This document shows, in pieces, positions 1-8,667 of a stretch of 44,128 bases of DNA. The DNA is from Dehalococcoidia bacterium (GTDB taxonomy: Bacteria > Chloroflexota > Dehalococcoidia > UBA2979). Made by a program: the position numbers and the translations under genes. The notes beneath the pieces are model-generated. The model searched no databases. It was not told where the DNA came from and saw only the letters and a program-made list of their open reading frames with translations. The stretch spans positions 1 through 44,128 of the forward strand of contig JAQWMB010000024.1 in the NCBI GenBank assembly GCA_029246995.1, read 5' to 3'. Numbering within the stretch: position 1 is the first letter of the stretch; the number at the start of each line of letters is the position of its first letter.

Positions 1-1833
1 AATGCACAAGGTGAAGATGTAGTTGCTGGGGTTAGGACTCCTCAGAAAATACTAAAAAAACATCGTAATAATACTGAAGGGCCTTCTCTAGAAGAGACAA
101 TGCCGAATTCATTACAGGAATTATTGAGTGTATGTGATAATCTTGAAAAACATTATGGTGACATGCAAGATATTGAGTTCACGATTCAACAAAATAAATT
201 ATGGATTCTGCAAACGAGGAGTGCAAAAAGAACTGGGCTTGCAATGGTTAAAATTGCCGTTGATTTAGTCTCTGAAAAATTAATTTCAAAGAAGGAAGCT
301 ATACAACGCTTAGAACCTGAGCAAATTAATGAATTACTTCATCCAGTTTTTAAAGAGAGTATTGATGTTATGCCTGTTGCAGTTGGGCTTGCTGCATCGC
401 CTGGTGCTGCTGTAGGTCAAGTTAAGTTTTCTGCAGAAGATGCTTCCAATGCTTTTTCTGATGGAATTGATGTAATTTTAGTTCGAGATGAGACAAGTCC
501 TGAAGACATCGAAGGTATGACTACTTCTGTTGGAATTTTAACTGCTCGAGGTGGTACGACTTCTCATGCTGCAGTAGTAGCCAGAGGTATGGGCAAACCT
601 TGTATCACCGGATGTCAATCATTAAAAATTGATTATAAAGCTAAAACAATTTCTATTGATAATGAGTATGGTCTGCAAGTTATTCAAGAAGGAGATACTA
701 TCTCTATTGATGGAACTACTGGGCATGTAATGCTTGGAGCATTAGCCACGGAAGCCGCTACGCTTCCAGGTGAGTATTCAATTTTATTGCAGTGGGCAAA
801 TGAATTACGAACAATTAATGTACGAGCAAATGCCGACACCCCAGAAGATGCAAAACGTGCAAGAAAATTTGGTGCTGAAGGCATTGGTTTATGTCGTACT
901 GAACATATGTTCTTTGGTGAAAATCGAATTCTTGCTGTTAGAGAAATGATTTGTGCCGAGAATTCAAAAGATCGATTAAAAGCACTTGAAAAGATTTTAC
1001 CTATGCAAAGAGATGATTTTATTGGTATTTTTAGTGCAATGGATAGCTTGCCAGTAACCATTCGTTTACTTGATCCTCCTCTTCATGAATTCCTTCCTAA
1101 TACTCGGGAAGAAGTTTCTGAACTTGCACAAGCAATTAATAAAGATACTAAGTTCGTTGAAGAAAAAGTAGAATCTTTGAGAGAAATTAATCCTATGCTT
1201 GGCCATAGAGGAGTACGTCTAGGGATTACGTCACCAGAGATATATGAAATACAAGTCAGAGCTATTATTGAAGCAGCCTGCCAGTTAAGCAATCAAGGAA
1301 TAACTGTTCTTCCTGAAATAATGATTCCATTAATTGGAACGGTTGAAGAAATTATTTTTATGACAGAGCGAGTACATGCAGTTGCAAAGTTAGTCATGAA
1401 TGAAAAAGATATTGCTATTAATTATTTAGTTGGCACAATGATAGAATTACCACGTGCATGTTTGATAGCTGATCAAATCGCAGAACATGTCGATTTCTTT
1501 TCATTTGGTACTAATGATTTAACACAAACATCCTTTGGATTATCAAGGGATGATGCATCAAAATTTTTACCAGACTATCTTTCAGAGGGTATTTTTCATG
1601 TTGATCCATTTGTCGAACTGGATCAAGATGGGGTCGGGCAACTAGTTGCAATTGGCATAGAGAAAGGTCGGTCTGCAAGGAAAGATATAAAAATTGGTAT
1701 ATGTGGCGAGCATGGTGGCAATCCGCCATCTATTAAATTTTGCACAGATGCAGGAATGGATTATGTTTCCTGTTCACCATTTAGAGTTCCCATTGCATTG
1801 TTTGCAGCAGCCCAAGCTTCTATTTTAAATTAA
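1..1833 (+). CDS. ppdK: Pyruvate, phosphate dikinase, C-terminal part (5' end outside window)
   Basis: Interconverts pyruvate, ATP and phosphate with PEP, AMP and pyrophosphate in the cytoplasm. The frame is open from base 1 and begins with NAQGEDVVAGVRTPQ, a conserved internal motif of PPDK, so the true start lies upstream; about 610 of the usual roughly 870-900 residues are present. The swivelling phosphohistidine domain is visible as GGTTSHAAVVARGMGKP, with the catalytic His encoded at 565-567. The C-terminal PEP/pyruvate barrel shows GLCRTEHMFF, GHRGVRLG, FGTNDLTQ, GICGEHGG and the closing SCSPFRVPIA. The first ATG in frame (100) is internal to the family alignment and is not a real start. 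The stop lies one base from the stop of the convergent EamA gene. Identification is firm; the N-terminal nucleotide-binding domain cannot be checked here. Confidence 0.97.
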   Translation, partial: NAQGEDVVAGVRTPQKILKKHRNNTEGPSLEETMPNSLQELLSVCDNLEKHYGDMQDIEFTIQQNKLWILQTRSAKRTGLAMVKIAVDLVSEKLISKKEAIQRLEPEQINELLHPVFKESIDVMPVAVGLAASPGAAVGQVKFSAEDASNAFSDGIDVILVRDETSPEDIEGMTTSVGILTARGGTTSHAAVVARGMGKPCITGCQSLKIDYKAKTISIDNEYGLQVIQEGDTISIDGTTGHVMLGALATEAATLPGEYSILLQWANELRTINVRANADTPEDAKRARKFGAEGIGLCRTEHMFFGENRILAVREMICAENSKDRLKALEKILPMQRDDFIGIFSAMDSLPVTIRLLDPPLHEFLPNTREEVSELAQAINKDTKFVEEKVESLREINPMLGHRGVRLGITSPEIYEIQVRAIIEAACQLSNQGITVLPEIMIPLIGTVEEIIFMTERVHAVAKLVMNEKDIAINYLVGTMIELPRACLIADQIAEHVDFFSFGTNDLTQTSFGLSRDDASKFLPDYLSEGIFHVDPFVELDQDGVGQLVAIGIEKGRSARKDIKIGICGEHGGNPPSIKFCTDAGMDYVSCSPFRVPIALFAAAQASILN

Positions 1834-1834
1834 C

Positions 1835-2725
1835 TCATATGCTTCTTTTGAGGTTAATGATTCTGCCATCCATTACAATGAGTCCTAATGCAACAAAAAT
1901 AAAACCAATAATTTCTTGATTGTTTAAAAATTGATTAAGTATTAATCCATCTAGCATAACTGCAAATACTGGAACAGTTATTGCAACTAATAATGAGTCA
2001 GATGCACTTTCAGCATTAATAACCTTAAACCATAAATAGAATCCAATAGAGGTTCCAATTAATGATATAGATATAATGCTTACTAAAACCTCAAATGAAA
2101 AATTTACAGAAGATAACGTTCCTGTATATATAGTTAATATAAATAATAAAATAGTTGAAGTAGATAGCATGCCAAAAGTTGATATTGCTGGATCAACGGT
2201 ATTTAATTTAATTTTTGCCCAATTGGCAGCTAAGGCATAAAATAATGTTGCTAAAATAACTAAATACTGACCTCTATTATCAATTTCTATACTTAATATA
2301 TTTTCGTATCCAATAGTTATGATAATGCCTGAAATTCCTATGATTACACCTATCAGTCTATGAAATGCAAATCGTTCTGAATTGATAAATGTCAAACTTA
2401 GCATTACACCAAAAAATGCAGCACATGCATTTAAAATCGAAGCTAATCCAGCTGAAATCGTTTGTTGGCCTGATGTGATCAATGAGAATGGTAATACATT
2501 TGTAATGATGCCAAGTATGATTAGCTTGAACCATAACTCTTTATTTAAAGGAATGGGTATTTTTTTATAAATTATAAATGCAGCAATGCCAATTAACGCA
2601 ACGCTTGCTCGTAAAAAAACAATCATAAAGGGATGTATGGTTTTTAATAGTATTTCGATGAAGAAGAAGCTACTGCCCCACATTGCACCCATACATAAAG
2701 TTAATAACCAACTTTTTTTTGACAT
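1835..2725 (-). CDS. EamA/DMT-superfamily transporter
   Basis: A 296-residue, very hydrophobic protein with about ten predicted membrane spans in two similar halves, as expected for EamA drug/metabolite transporters. The opening segment (WLLTLCMGAMWGSSFFFIEI) is typical of the family, including the W-G-S-S-F-F pattern in the first span, and the second half repeats the theme near its end. Substrate is not predictable; relatives export amino acids, metabolites or small toxic compounds. The start is an ATG preceded by GGAG at good spacing. It is the last gene of the long minus-strand block and seems to have its own promoter, because a perfect TATAAT lies about 45 bases upstream. It ends one base from the convergent ppdK stop. 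Confidence 0.88.
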   Translation of the reverse strand: MSKKSWLLTLCMGAMWGSSFFFIEILLKTIHPFMIVFLRASVALIGIAAFIIYKKIPIPLNKELWFKLIILGIITNVLPFSLITSGQQTISAGLASILNACAAFFGVMLSLTFINSERFAFHRLIGVIIGISGIIITIGYENILSIEIDNRGQYLVILATLFYALAANWAKIKLNTVDPAISTFGMLSTSTILLFILTIYTGTLSSVNFSFEVLVSIISISLIGTSIGFYLWFKVINAESASDSLLVAITVPVFAVMLDGLILNQFLNNQEIIGFIFVALGLIVMDGRIINLKRSI

Positions 2726-2768
2726 AATTTCTCCAAATCGATTTTTGGGAAGGAATTCTATTTTTTAG

Positions 2769-2774
2769 ATTATA
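2769..2774 (-). promoter_or_regulatory. Candidate -10 element of the EamA gene
   Basis: A perfect TATAAT on the minus strand lies in the 82-base gap upstream of the EamA transporter start. No good -35 hexamer is visible at 16-18 bases, so the promoter call is tentative. Confidence 0.3.
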
Positions 2775-2807
2775 GTGAATTATGCTTGATGTCCGATATT
2801 AAATAGT

Positions 2808-3407
2808 TTAAATCAAAAATGCAGGTATCATGGATATGATAAGTAATAATGCCATCATCCAGTTAAACATTGTACGCAAGCGAATATTTTGCAAGTAGTG
2901 TACCATTTTAGTTCCTAGGCCTGCCCATAGGCTAATTGTAGGGAAATTGATTAAGCTAAACATTAAACAACTAAGAGTCACAAATGTCATAGAAGATTCT
3001 TCTGGCATGTATGTGCTAAAAAAACCTATTGACATCATCCATGCTTTTGGATTGACCCATTGAAATGCTGCGCCACCAATGAATGATAATGGCCGTGCTT
3101 GCTTAGTTTGATCACTCTCAAGTGTATTACTGCGTATTATTTTTACAGCTAGATACATCAAATAGCTCACTCCTATAATTTTCATTGCTTGATATGTTAC
3201 TGGATATATATTAAATACTGCTTCTAATCCGTTACCTACGGCCATTAGCAAGATAAAATGACCAGCTGAGATTCCTGCCAAATGAGGTAATGTTTGTTTG
3301 TATCCAAAATTTACACCAGAAGCTAAAAGCATTGTGTTGTTAGGTCCAGGCGTTACTGATGCAACAAAAACAAATAATGCCATTGCAGGGAGCACCTCGA
3401 AGTGCAT
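2808..3407 (-). CDS. LysE/RhtB-family exporter
   Basis: A 199-residue membrane protein of the LysE/RhtB amino-acid exporter family, probably with five or six spans. The N-terminal signature SVTPGPNNTMLLASGVNFG matches the conserved family motif, and AAFQWVNPKAWMMS matches the second conserved block before the C-terminal spans. Length is typical of the family (about 200-210). Substrate is unknown; relatives export lysine, threonine, homoserine or other small metabolites. The ATG start shares one base with the stop codon of the ceramidase-like gene upstream, so the two genes are almost certainly co-transcribed and translationally coupled. Confidence 0.9.
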   Translation of the reverse strand: MHFEVLPAMALFVFVASVTPGPNNTMLLASGVNFGYKQTLPHLAGISAGHFILLMAVGNGLEAVFNIYPVTYQAMKIIGVSYLMYLAVKIIRSNTLESDQTKQARPLSFIGGAAFQWVNPKAWMMSIGFFSTYMPEESSMTFVTLSCLMFSLINFPTISLWAGLGTKMVHYLQNIRLRTMFNWMMALLLIISMIPAFLI

Positions 3408-4372
3408 TATTTTACAACTTCGGTTCGTAAAAATTTAAAGAATGACCATGTTGCTATGGCGCACATTAAATGCCAAACACCGTGTAATTGAAATAATGAA
3501 TCTGGATGGCACCAGTCTGTTCCAGCTTTTCCTTGTTCCCAGATGTAATATGCTGCAACAAAGAAAAACATAACGAGAAAAAACCAAGGATTATAGGAAC
3601 GTTTTTTTGTAGGTGCCTGTGTTGCAAAAATGCCTGGGATCCAAAAAAGAATTATCCACCAGTAATTATCGAGATTTTGCAGCATTGCTACAGGAGAAAT
3701 ACTAAAAACGATTGCAACAAGAAAGCCAATAAAGCCAGAAATGATCCTGAAACTTGGTGACCAAAATCTGAATAAGGTTTCAGATATAATCCATAAGCCG
3801 ATGGACACTGCCCATAGATCAAGGTTAATTCCCATTGCTGAGTCATATATCCAGCTACTGATACCGTAGATAAGCACAATAATTCCGTAAGCGCTCAAGA
3901 ATGTACGCTTTGACCATCCGGCCAACTCTTTTACATTAATAAGCCATGGAATAATGATGTACATGATCATGCTTAATCTATCTATCCAGCCACCCCAATA
4001 GGTGTTTGTGCCATGCATAAACATTGAACCCGGACCCAGAAAATAAGCGGCACCAATGTATAGTAGTATGATTGGTGTAAATCCATGATATTGGTTAATT
4101 GCTCTTCCTGCTTTATGATCTTGAGCTATCGTTTTGATCATAAAAATTCCTGCTATCATGAAACTGATATTACTTAAGGCATTAATTGGCTCACGTACGA
4201 CGTTATGATGAATACGTTCGCACCAGCGTGAGACATCTCCCACTGCCGTATTTGGGTCTAATCCAAGTAAATGCCCAGCAGCGCTTAGTGATAAATAAAT
4301 AGCAAGGAATACGATACTAAAAAGAATGGATAGTGGCAGTGCGTTGTTGTGCCAAAATGCCTTGTTGTTCAT
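3407..4372 (-). CDS. Ceramidase-like membrane hydrolase (CREST superfamily)
   Basis: A 321-residue multi-span membrane protein resembling alkaline ceramidases and the wider CREST hydrolases. Visible hallmarks are WCE at 50-52 followed by REPINALSNISFM, then GPGSMFMHGTNTYWGGWIDRLSM, and near the end LHGVWHLM. In alkaline ceramidases the zinc site is built from one His and Asp in the middle block and two His near the C-terminus. The equivalents here are H120, D131, H297 and H301, with S116 in the place of the catalytic Ser, so the active site looks intact. Family role: hydrolysis of an amide or related bond in a membrane lipid. The actual substrate is unknown and need not be ceramide. The start is an ATG with GAGGG upstream. 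It overlaps the LysE-type gene by one base. Confidence 0.75.
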   Translation of the reverse strand: MNNKAFWHNNALPLSILFSIVFLAIYLSLSAAGHLLGLDPNTAVGDVSRWCERIHHNVVREPINALSNISFMIAGIFMIKTIAQDHKAGRAINQYHGFTPIILLYIGAAYFLGPGSMFMHGTNTYWGGWIDRLSMIMYIIIPWLINVKELAGWSKRTFLSAYGIIVLIYGISSWIYDSAMGINLDLWAVSIGLWIISETLFRFWSPSFRIISGFIGFLVAIVFSISPVAMLQNLDNYWWIILFWIPGIFATQAPTKKRSYNPWFFLVMFFFVAAYYIWEQGKAGTDWCHPDSLFQLHGVWHLMCAIATWSFFKFLRTEVVK

Positions 4373-4419
4373 TGTACCCTCAAGTATTTAACTGTGATTG
4401 AGTAGATTTGTTTGGTGCA

Positions 4420-4548
4420 TTACTCTTCTTTGTAATCTTCTTCGAGGATTCCCTTGTGCTTCAGGGTTTTTGTAAGTTTTTCTAGTCGGACTAATGCCAA
4501 GACACCCACCATTCCAAAGACAAAACCCAATACCGCCAAACCTTCCAT
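4420..4548 (-). CDS. Small single-span membrane protein, 42 residues
   Basis: A short gene that standard length cut-offs would miss. It encodes 42 residues: an acidic start (MEGL), one hydrophobic span at about residues 4-20 (AVLGFVFGMVGVLALV), then a charged tail (RLEKLTKTLK and on to EEDYKEE). A clear AAAGGA lies about 8 bases before the ATG. It begins 30 bases after the glmS stop and ends 47 bases before the ceramidase-like gene, so it sits inside the operon. No function is recognised. The span followed by a basic-then-acidic amphipathic tail looks like a small membrane-anchored accessory protein. Strand-consistent ribosome binding site, sensible composition and operon placement all favour a real gene. 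Confidence 0.65.
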   Translation of the reverse strand: MEGLAVLGFVFGMVGVLALVRLEKLTKTLKHKGILEEDYKEE

Positions 4549-4578
4549 AATATTGTCCTTTTAATGCACCATTCTTTT

Positions 4579-6423
4579 CTACTCTACCGTGACTGTCTTT
4601 GCAAGATTACGGGGCTGATCAATGTTTTTACCTAATTTTTTAGCAATATGATATGCAAGTAATTGCAAAACAATTACTGTGACAATAGGTGACTGCACAG
4701 TACTGGCCTTAGGAATTTCGATCACATCATTTGCAAGTTTATTCATTCTTTTTTCCCCCTGCTGCACAATGGTTATAATTTTTCCTTTACGAGCTCTGAC
4801 TTGTTCTACATTTGAATAGATTTTGTCAAATAATTGTTCATTAGTAGCTACAAAAATTGTTGGCATCTGTGCATCAATGAGCGCAATAGGGCCATGTTTC
4901 ATTTCGCCAGCTGAATAACCCTCAGCATGAATATAGGCAAGCTCTTTCATCTTCAGTGCACCTTCCATTGCGATGGGGTAGAGTTGCCCTCTGCCCAAAA
5001 AGAGGAAATTACTATATTTACTGTATTTATTTGCAAGTTTTTTAATTTGGGTATCTAAGGTTAACGTATTACTGATTAATGCTGGTAATTTGACATAATC
5101 ATTGATTTGACTGCTTATATTCTTTTTGGTGCTTGATAATCGAATTATTGCTATTTTTAATGCAAGTGCATGCAAAGCAGCAATTGCAGCAATAAAACAT
5201 TTTGTACTTGCAACTGCAATTTCAGTGCTCGCTCGCATGTGAATTGTTGTATCTGCAATTCGCGTTGTTTGCGAACGGGGAGTATTAGTGATCGCAATTT
5301 GTAATGCTTGTGCTTTTTTAGCTAAGTTCATAGCGCGAATGGTATCAACAGTTTCACCAGATTGACTGATTGAAATCACAAGTGTGCTTTTATCAGCAAT
5401 TACTTCTCGATTTGCAAATTCTGAAGCATTTTCTACTTGAGTGGGTATGCCAGTCAGTGATTCAATATAATATCTCCCTACAGCTGCTGCATATTCAGAC
5501 GAGCCCATGCCAAGCAAAATAATGCGTTTGACTGAATTGATTTCCTTATGAGTCAGCTTAAAGTCGTCAAAATGGATATCATTCTTTTTTTGTTGATAGG
5601 TATCTCGAATAAAATCAAACATTGAATCTGGTTGTTCAAATATCTCTTTTTCTAAAAAGTATTGATATTTGCCTTTTTCATTGATTGATTCAGATTGACT
5701 AAATTTTTCGAATTTTTTTTGTATTTTTTTTCCTTGTAAATTAAAAAATGAGACATTATTTTTATTCGCAATGCCCATCTCACCAGCTTCTAAAAATGTT
5801 ATTGAATAATTGTTATTTTTTATTGCAGCAATATCCGATGCAATGAGCGTGCTATCACTATTTTTTGCAATGACTATGCCACCAGCATAGCCAGTTCTAG
5901 CAAAAACAATTTTACCAGGTTCTTCATTGCTAATAAGAGCAATTGTATATGCACCAACTGTCATTTTAATTGCTTTAGAAAGTGCTTTTTCTAAACTAAT
6001 TTTTGAATTATTAAATGAATCAATTAAATTAGCTAATACTTCTGTGTCTGTATCAGTTCGAAAACGAACTCCTTTTTTTAATAAATTTGATTTTAACTCT
6101 GAATAGTTCTCGATAATTCCATTGTGCACTACAGTAATTTTTTTTGATTCACTTTGAATTGGATGTGCATTTTTAAGTATAGCACTACCATGAGTTGCCC
6201 ATCGTGTATGACCAATTCCACACATCGAATTGAATTGCAACATTTTTGATTTGGTAATTAATTTGCTGACAGAACCAACAACTTTGTTAATATATATTGA
6301 GTCCTTGCTATCTTGCAATGCTATTCCAGATGAATCATATCCTCTGTATTCTAATTGCTTGAGACCATTACTCAAAATCTTAATTGCATCTTGCTTGCCA
6401 GTATAAGCAATGATTCCACACAT
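4579..6423 (-). CDS. glmS: Glutamine--fructose-6-phosphate aminotransferase (isomerizing)
   Basis: Makes glucosamine-6-phosphate from fructose-6-phosphate and glutamine, the entry step to UDP-GlcNAc. At 614 residues it is full length. The N-terminal class II glutamine amidotransferase domain starts MCGIIAYTG with the catalytic Cys2, followed by LEYRGYDSSGIAL, GHTRWATHG and the HNGIIENY loop. Two SIS sugar-isomerase domains follow (LGMGSSEYAA, SQSGETVDTIRA, ASTKCF, GRGQLYPIAMEGALKMKE, EGYSAGEMKHGPIALID), and the protein ends with the expected DQPRNLAKTVTVE. The ATG is preceded by GGAG. No ribozyme-like glmS leader is evident: only 33 bases separate it from plsC. glmU, which continues the same pathway, lies at the head of the same block. 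Confidence 0.97.
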   Translation of the reverse strand: MCGIIAYTGKQDAIKILSNGLKQLEYRGYDSSGIALQDSKDSIYINKVVGSVSKLITKSKMLQFNSMCGIGHTRWATHGSAILKNAHPIQSESKKITVVHNGIIENYSELKSNLLKKGVRFRTDTDTEVLANLIDSFNNSKISLEKALSKAIKMTVGAYTIALISNEEPGKIVFARTGYAGGIVIAKNSDSTLIASDIAAIKNNNYSITFLEAGEMGIANKNNVSFFNLQGKKIQKKFEKFSQSESINEKGKYQYFLEKEIFEQPDSMFDFIRDTYQQKKNDIHFDDFKLTHKEINSVKRIILLGMGSSEYAAAVGRYYIESLTGIPTQVENASEFANREVIADKSTLVISISQSGETVDTIRAMNLAKKAQALQIAITNTPRSQTTRIADTTIHMRASTEIAVASTKCFIAAIAALHALALKIAIIRLSSTKKNISSQINDYVKLPALISNTLTLDTQIKKLANKYSKYSNFLFLGRGQLYPIAMEGALKMKELAYIHAEGYSAGEMKHGPIALIDAQMPTIFVATNEQLFDKIYSNVEQVRARKGKIITIVQQGEKRMNKLANDVIEIPKASTVQSPIVTVIVLQLLAYHIAKKLGKNIDQPRNLAKTVTVE

Positions 6424-6456
6424 TTAATTCTCTCCATTTCTAGCTAGTATTGTATA

Positions 6457-7140
6457 TTATTTTTGGTATTCACCTTGATAGCTTTTAGGTAATATATTTG
6501 CTAATTTTTTCATCATTACTTCTGTTCCTTCTCGTGCAGCTTTTGCATCAACCTTATCCGCAGAAATATAAAATGGCTTTCCGAACTTAATAGTGAGTAC
6601 AGGTTTCTTATTTGTTAAAAAACCTTTGATCATTTTTTTCTTTGTTAATGTTTTTGTACCAATGATTGCAACAGGTACGATTGAGCATTCTGACAGCATT
6701 GCTAGCATGGCAGCGCCTGGATATGCTTTTTTTAAACCACCATCCTTAGAACGAGTTCCTTCTGGGAACATTAAAATTGGTTTACCGCTTTTAATGATTT
6801 TTTTTGCAAGTAATAATGTTTTACTATCTGCAGAAAATCTTTTTACTGGGAATGCACCATATGCTCTGAAATACCATCCAATGAATGGTATTTGGAAAAG
6901 TTCATTTTTTGCCATAGGTCTTGTTTGTCTTGGAATTGAAGCTAAAACAAGTGGTGGATCAATCTCATGCAAGTGATTTGCAATGAATATGCATGAACCT
7001 TTTTTGGGGACATTGTCTTGGTCAATAATTTTCCAATTACTAAATGTTTTAAAAACTAACTGAGATAATAACTTTGCAACTAGTCTTGCCAGGGGACCAA
7101 AAAGAAAAATAGTGATACTGCTCAGTTTTAGTTTATTCAT
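6457..7140 (-). CDS. plsC: 1-acyl-sn-glycerol-3-phosphate acyltransferase
   Basis: A 227-residue PlsC-family acyltransferase, expected to acylate lysophosphatidic acid at the inner membrane face during phospholipid synthesis. The catalytic HxxxxD motif is NHLHEIDPPL, and the substrate-binding FPEGTRS motif follows in the usual order. A hydrophobic N-terminal stretch may anchor it to the membrane. The ATG directly abuts the cmk stop codon, so the pair is translationally coupled; cmk-plsC adjacency is common in Chloroflexota and Firmicutes. Length is normal for the family. Acyl-acceptor specificity cannot be read from sequence. Confidence 0.92.
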   Translation of the reverse strand: MNKLKLSSITIFLFGPLARLVAKLLSQLVFKTFSNWKIIDQDNVPKKGSCIFIANHLHEIDPPLVLASIPRQTRPMAKNELFQIPFIGWYFRAYGAFPVKRFSADSKTLLLAKKIIKSGKPILMFPEGTRSKDGGLKKAYPGAAMLAMLSECSIVPVAIIGTKTLTKKKMIKGFLTNKKPVLTIKFGKPFYISADKVDAKAAREGTEVMMKKLANILPKSYQGEYQK

Positions 7141-7884
7141 TTATTTCTCAATTAATTCATTGTAAATTTTTGAGCAATGCTTGATAAGTTCATTAATCGA
7201 TAAATTCTCTGTTCTGATTACTTGGGCATCTGTTGCTGCTTGCTCTATTTGGATAGCTCGTTTTCCTGTTTGGTCTAAGCTGTCTCTCTTTTTTGTTTGC
7301 TGCAGCACCTCTTCAAAGGAGCGCATATCACCGCTTGCTTTTAATTCATCTAGTCTTCTGCTTGCTCTAATTTCAGGAGAGGCATGTAAGAAGAATTTAA
7401 CTTTTGATTCTATCAGTACTCTTGTTCCAATATCTCTACCAGCCATTACTATGGGTGATTGTTTTGCATGATTGCGCTGATAATCTACCATAAAGCTTCT
7501 TACTTCAGGGATTTTAGAGATTATTGAGACATTGTCTTCTATTGCTTTATCTCTAAGCTGGCTTGTTATATTAATTTCGTCAATTTTTATCTCAGGTTGT
7601 GAAAAAACTTCCCAAATTACTTCTAGTTTTATATCGTTTATATGGTCGATGATTTTCTGTTCATTTAATAAATTTATATTGTTTTTTAAAATTGATAAAG
7701 TGGCAGCTCTATACATTAAGCCTGTATCAAAAAAACCAATTTTTAATTCATCTGCAAGGCCTCTGCCTAAAGTAGTTTTACCTGATGCAGTTGGTCCATC
7801 TATTGCAACGCTTTTACTGATAGCTTGATTTAAATTACTAGAATGTGAAATTTTATTGATCCTTAATCTATTCAATACTAGCAA
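7141..7884 (-). CDS. cmk: Cytidylate kinase (start uncertain)
   Basis: Phosphorylates CMP and dCMP to the diphosphates. The P-loop is VAIDGPTASGKTT, followed by FFDTGLMYRA, AGRDIGTRV and the lid with RASRRLDE; the rest fits the family. The start is a problem. There is no ATG or GTG between the P-loop and the upstream in-frame stop (7918-7920). The only ordinary candidates are TTG at 7884 or TTG at 7875, which give an unusual 20-27 residue extension before the usual N-terminus. A separate 17-codon frame with a good ribosome binding site ends across the TTG at 7875, suggesting reinitiation or a frameshift. The gene abuts plsC. Function is confident; the exact 5' end is not. Confidence 0.93.
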   Translation of the reverse strand: MLVLNRLRINKISHSSNLNQAISKSVAIDGPTASGKTTLGRGLADELKIGFFDTGLMYRAATLSILKNNINLLNEQKIIDHINDIKLEVIWEVFSQPEIKIDEINITSQLRDKAIEDNVSIISKIPEVRSFMVDYQRNHAKQSPIVMAGRDIGTRVLIESKVKFFLHASPEIRASRRLDELKASGDMRSFEEVLQQTKKRDSLDQTGKRAIQIEQAATDAQVIRTENLSINELIKHCSKIYNELIEK

Positions 7885-7921
7885 ACAATTTATCTTGAGA
7901 GAAATTGTTTTTGAAATTCAT
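7868..7921 (-). other. 17-codon leader frame overlapping the cmk start
   Basis: An ATG at 7921 follows a TGAGG at about 7-8 bases and opens a 17-residue frame (MNFKNNFSQDKLFASIE) that stops at 7868-7870. Its stop overlaps the TTG codon at 7875 of the cmk frame. It could be a real leader peptide that couples cmk translation, the true cmk N-terminus split by a frameshift, or chance. Confidence 0.3.
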
Positions 7922-7931
7922 TGTAAAAACC

Positions 7932-8666
7932 TCATAAATTGACAGTACTTTTTAATTCTAAGATTTGTTTATTATTTAACTCCATAAGTCTATCTTGGCC
8001 TAAATGCTGTATATAAATATTACCTAGTCGTACCCTTTGTAGCTTTATTACTTGGAAGCCTAAATATTGAACTATCTTTCTGATTTCTCTCTTCTTACCT
8101 TCAGTGAGGATAAATTTTAGTTGCGAAGCATGAGGTTCACTTGCGTTATTGATTTCAATTAATTTTGGCTTTAGGTAATTACCATCAATTTCAATTCCAT
8201 TTTCTATTTTTAATAAAGATTGCGGATCAGGAATACCTGAAATATCAACTAAATATTCTTTTTCGATTTCATATTTTGGATGAGTTAATCTATAGCAGAG
8301 CTCTCCATTTGTTGTTAAAAGTAGTAAGCCTTCGGAATTTTTATCTAGCCTTCCTATATGAACAAGTGGTTTGTATTTTTTTGGTAATATGTCATAGATG
8401 GTCTTTCTTTTTTGTGGGTCATTCTTAGATACGATAATTCCTTTTTCTTTATTTACAGCAATTGTTATTTCTTGTTTAGCTATTACGACTTTCTTGTTTT
8501 TAATCATCACAATATCTTTATTAGGATTAATCTTTTGACCAATAATTGCTTTTTTGTCATTTACGTTAACGTAGCCATTTGTAATTAGTTTCTCTGCTTC
8601 TCGTCTACTAATTGCTGTGTTATTAGCTATAAATTTATGAATTCTAATACTGAAACTATCTGTCAT
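7932..8666 (-). CDS. rluB: Pseudouridine synthase, RsuA/RluB family
   Basis: A 244-residue rRNA pseudouridine synthase of the RsuA/RluB/RluE/RluF group. An N-terminal S4 RNA-binding domain spans about residues 5-55 (RIHKFIANN, SRREAEKLI, NGYVNVND). The catalytic domain carries HIGRLDKNSEGLLLLTTNG, whose Asp is the nucleophile, followed by the KEYLV and GKKREIRK motifs. The presence of S4 plus this length fits RluB, which modifies 23S rRNA near the peptidyl-transferase centre, but RsuA-type specificity cannot be excluded. The ATG start lies one base from the stop of the formyltransferase gene upstream, indicating one operon. Confidence 0.88.
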   Translation of the reverse strand: MTDSFSIRIHKFIANNTAISRREAEKLITNGYVNVNDKKAIIGQKINPNKDIVMIKNKKVVIAKQEITIAVNKEKGIIVSKNDPQKRKTIYDILPKKYKPLVHIGRLDKNSEGLLLLTTNGELCYRLTHPKYEIEKEYLVDISGIPDPQSLLKIENGIEIDGNYLKPKLIEINNASEPHASQLKFILTEGKKREIRKIVQYLGFQVIKLQRVRLGNIYIQHLGQDRLMELNNKQILELKSTVNL

Positions 8667-8667
8667 A

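Noticed and set aside
684-1061. 125-residue open frame on the minus strand inside ppdK
   Set aside because: It lies entirely within a firmly identified gene, has no recognisable domain, and its composition is that expected of an antisense shadow.
6424-6456. glmS ribozyme
   Set aside because: Only 33 bases separate plsC and glmS, far too short for the ribozyme.
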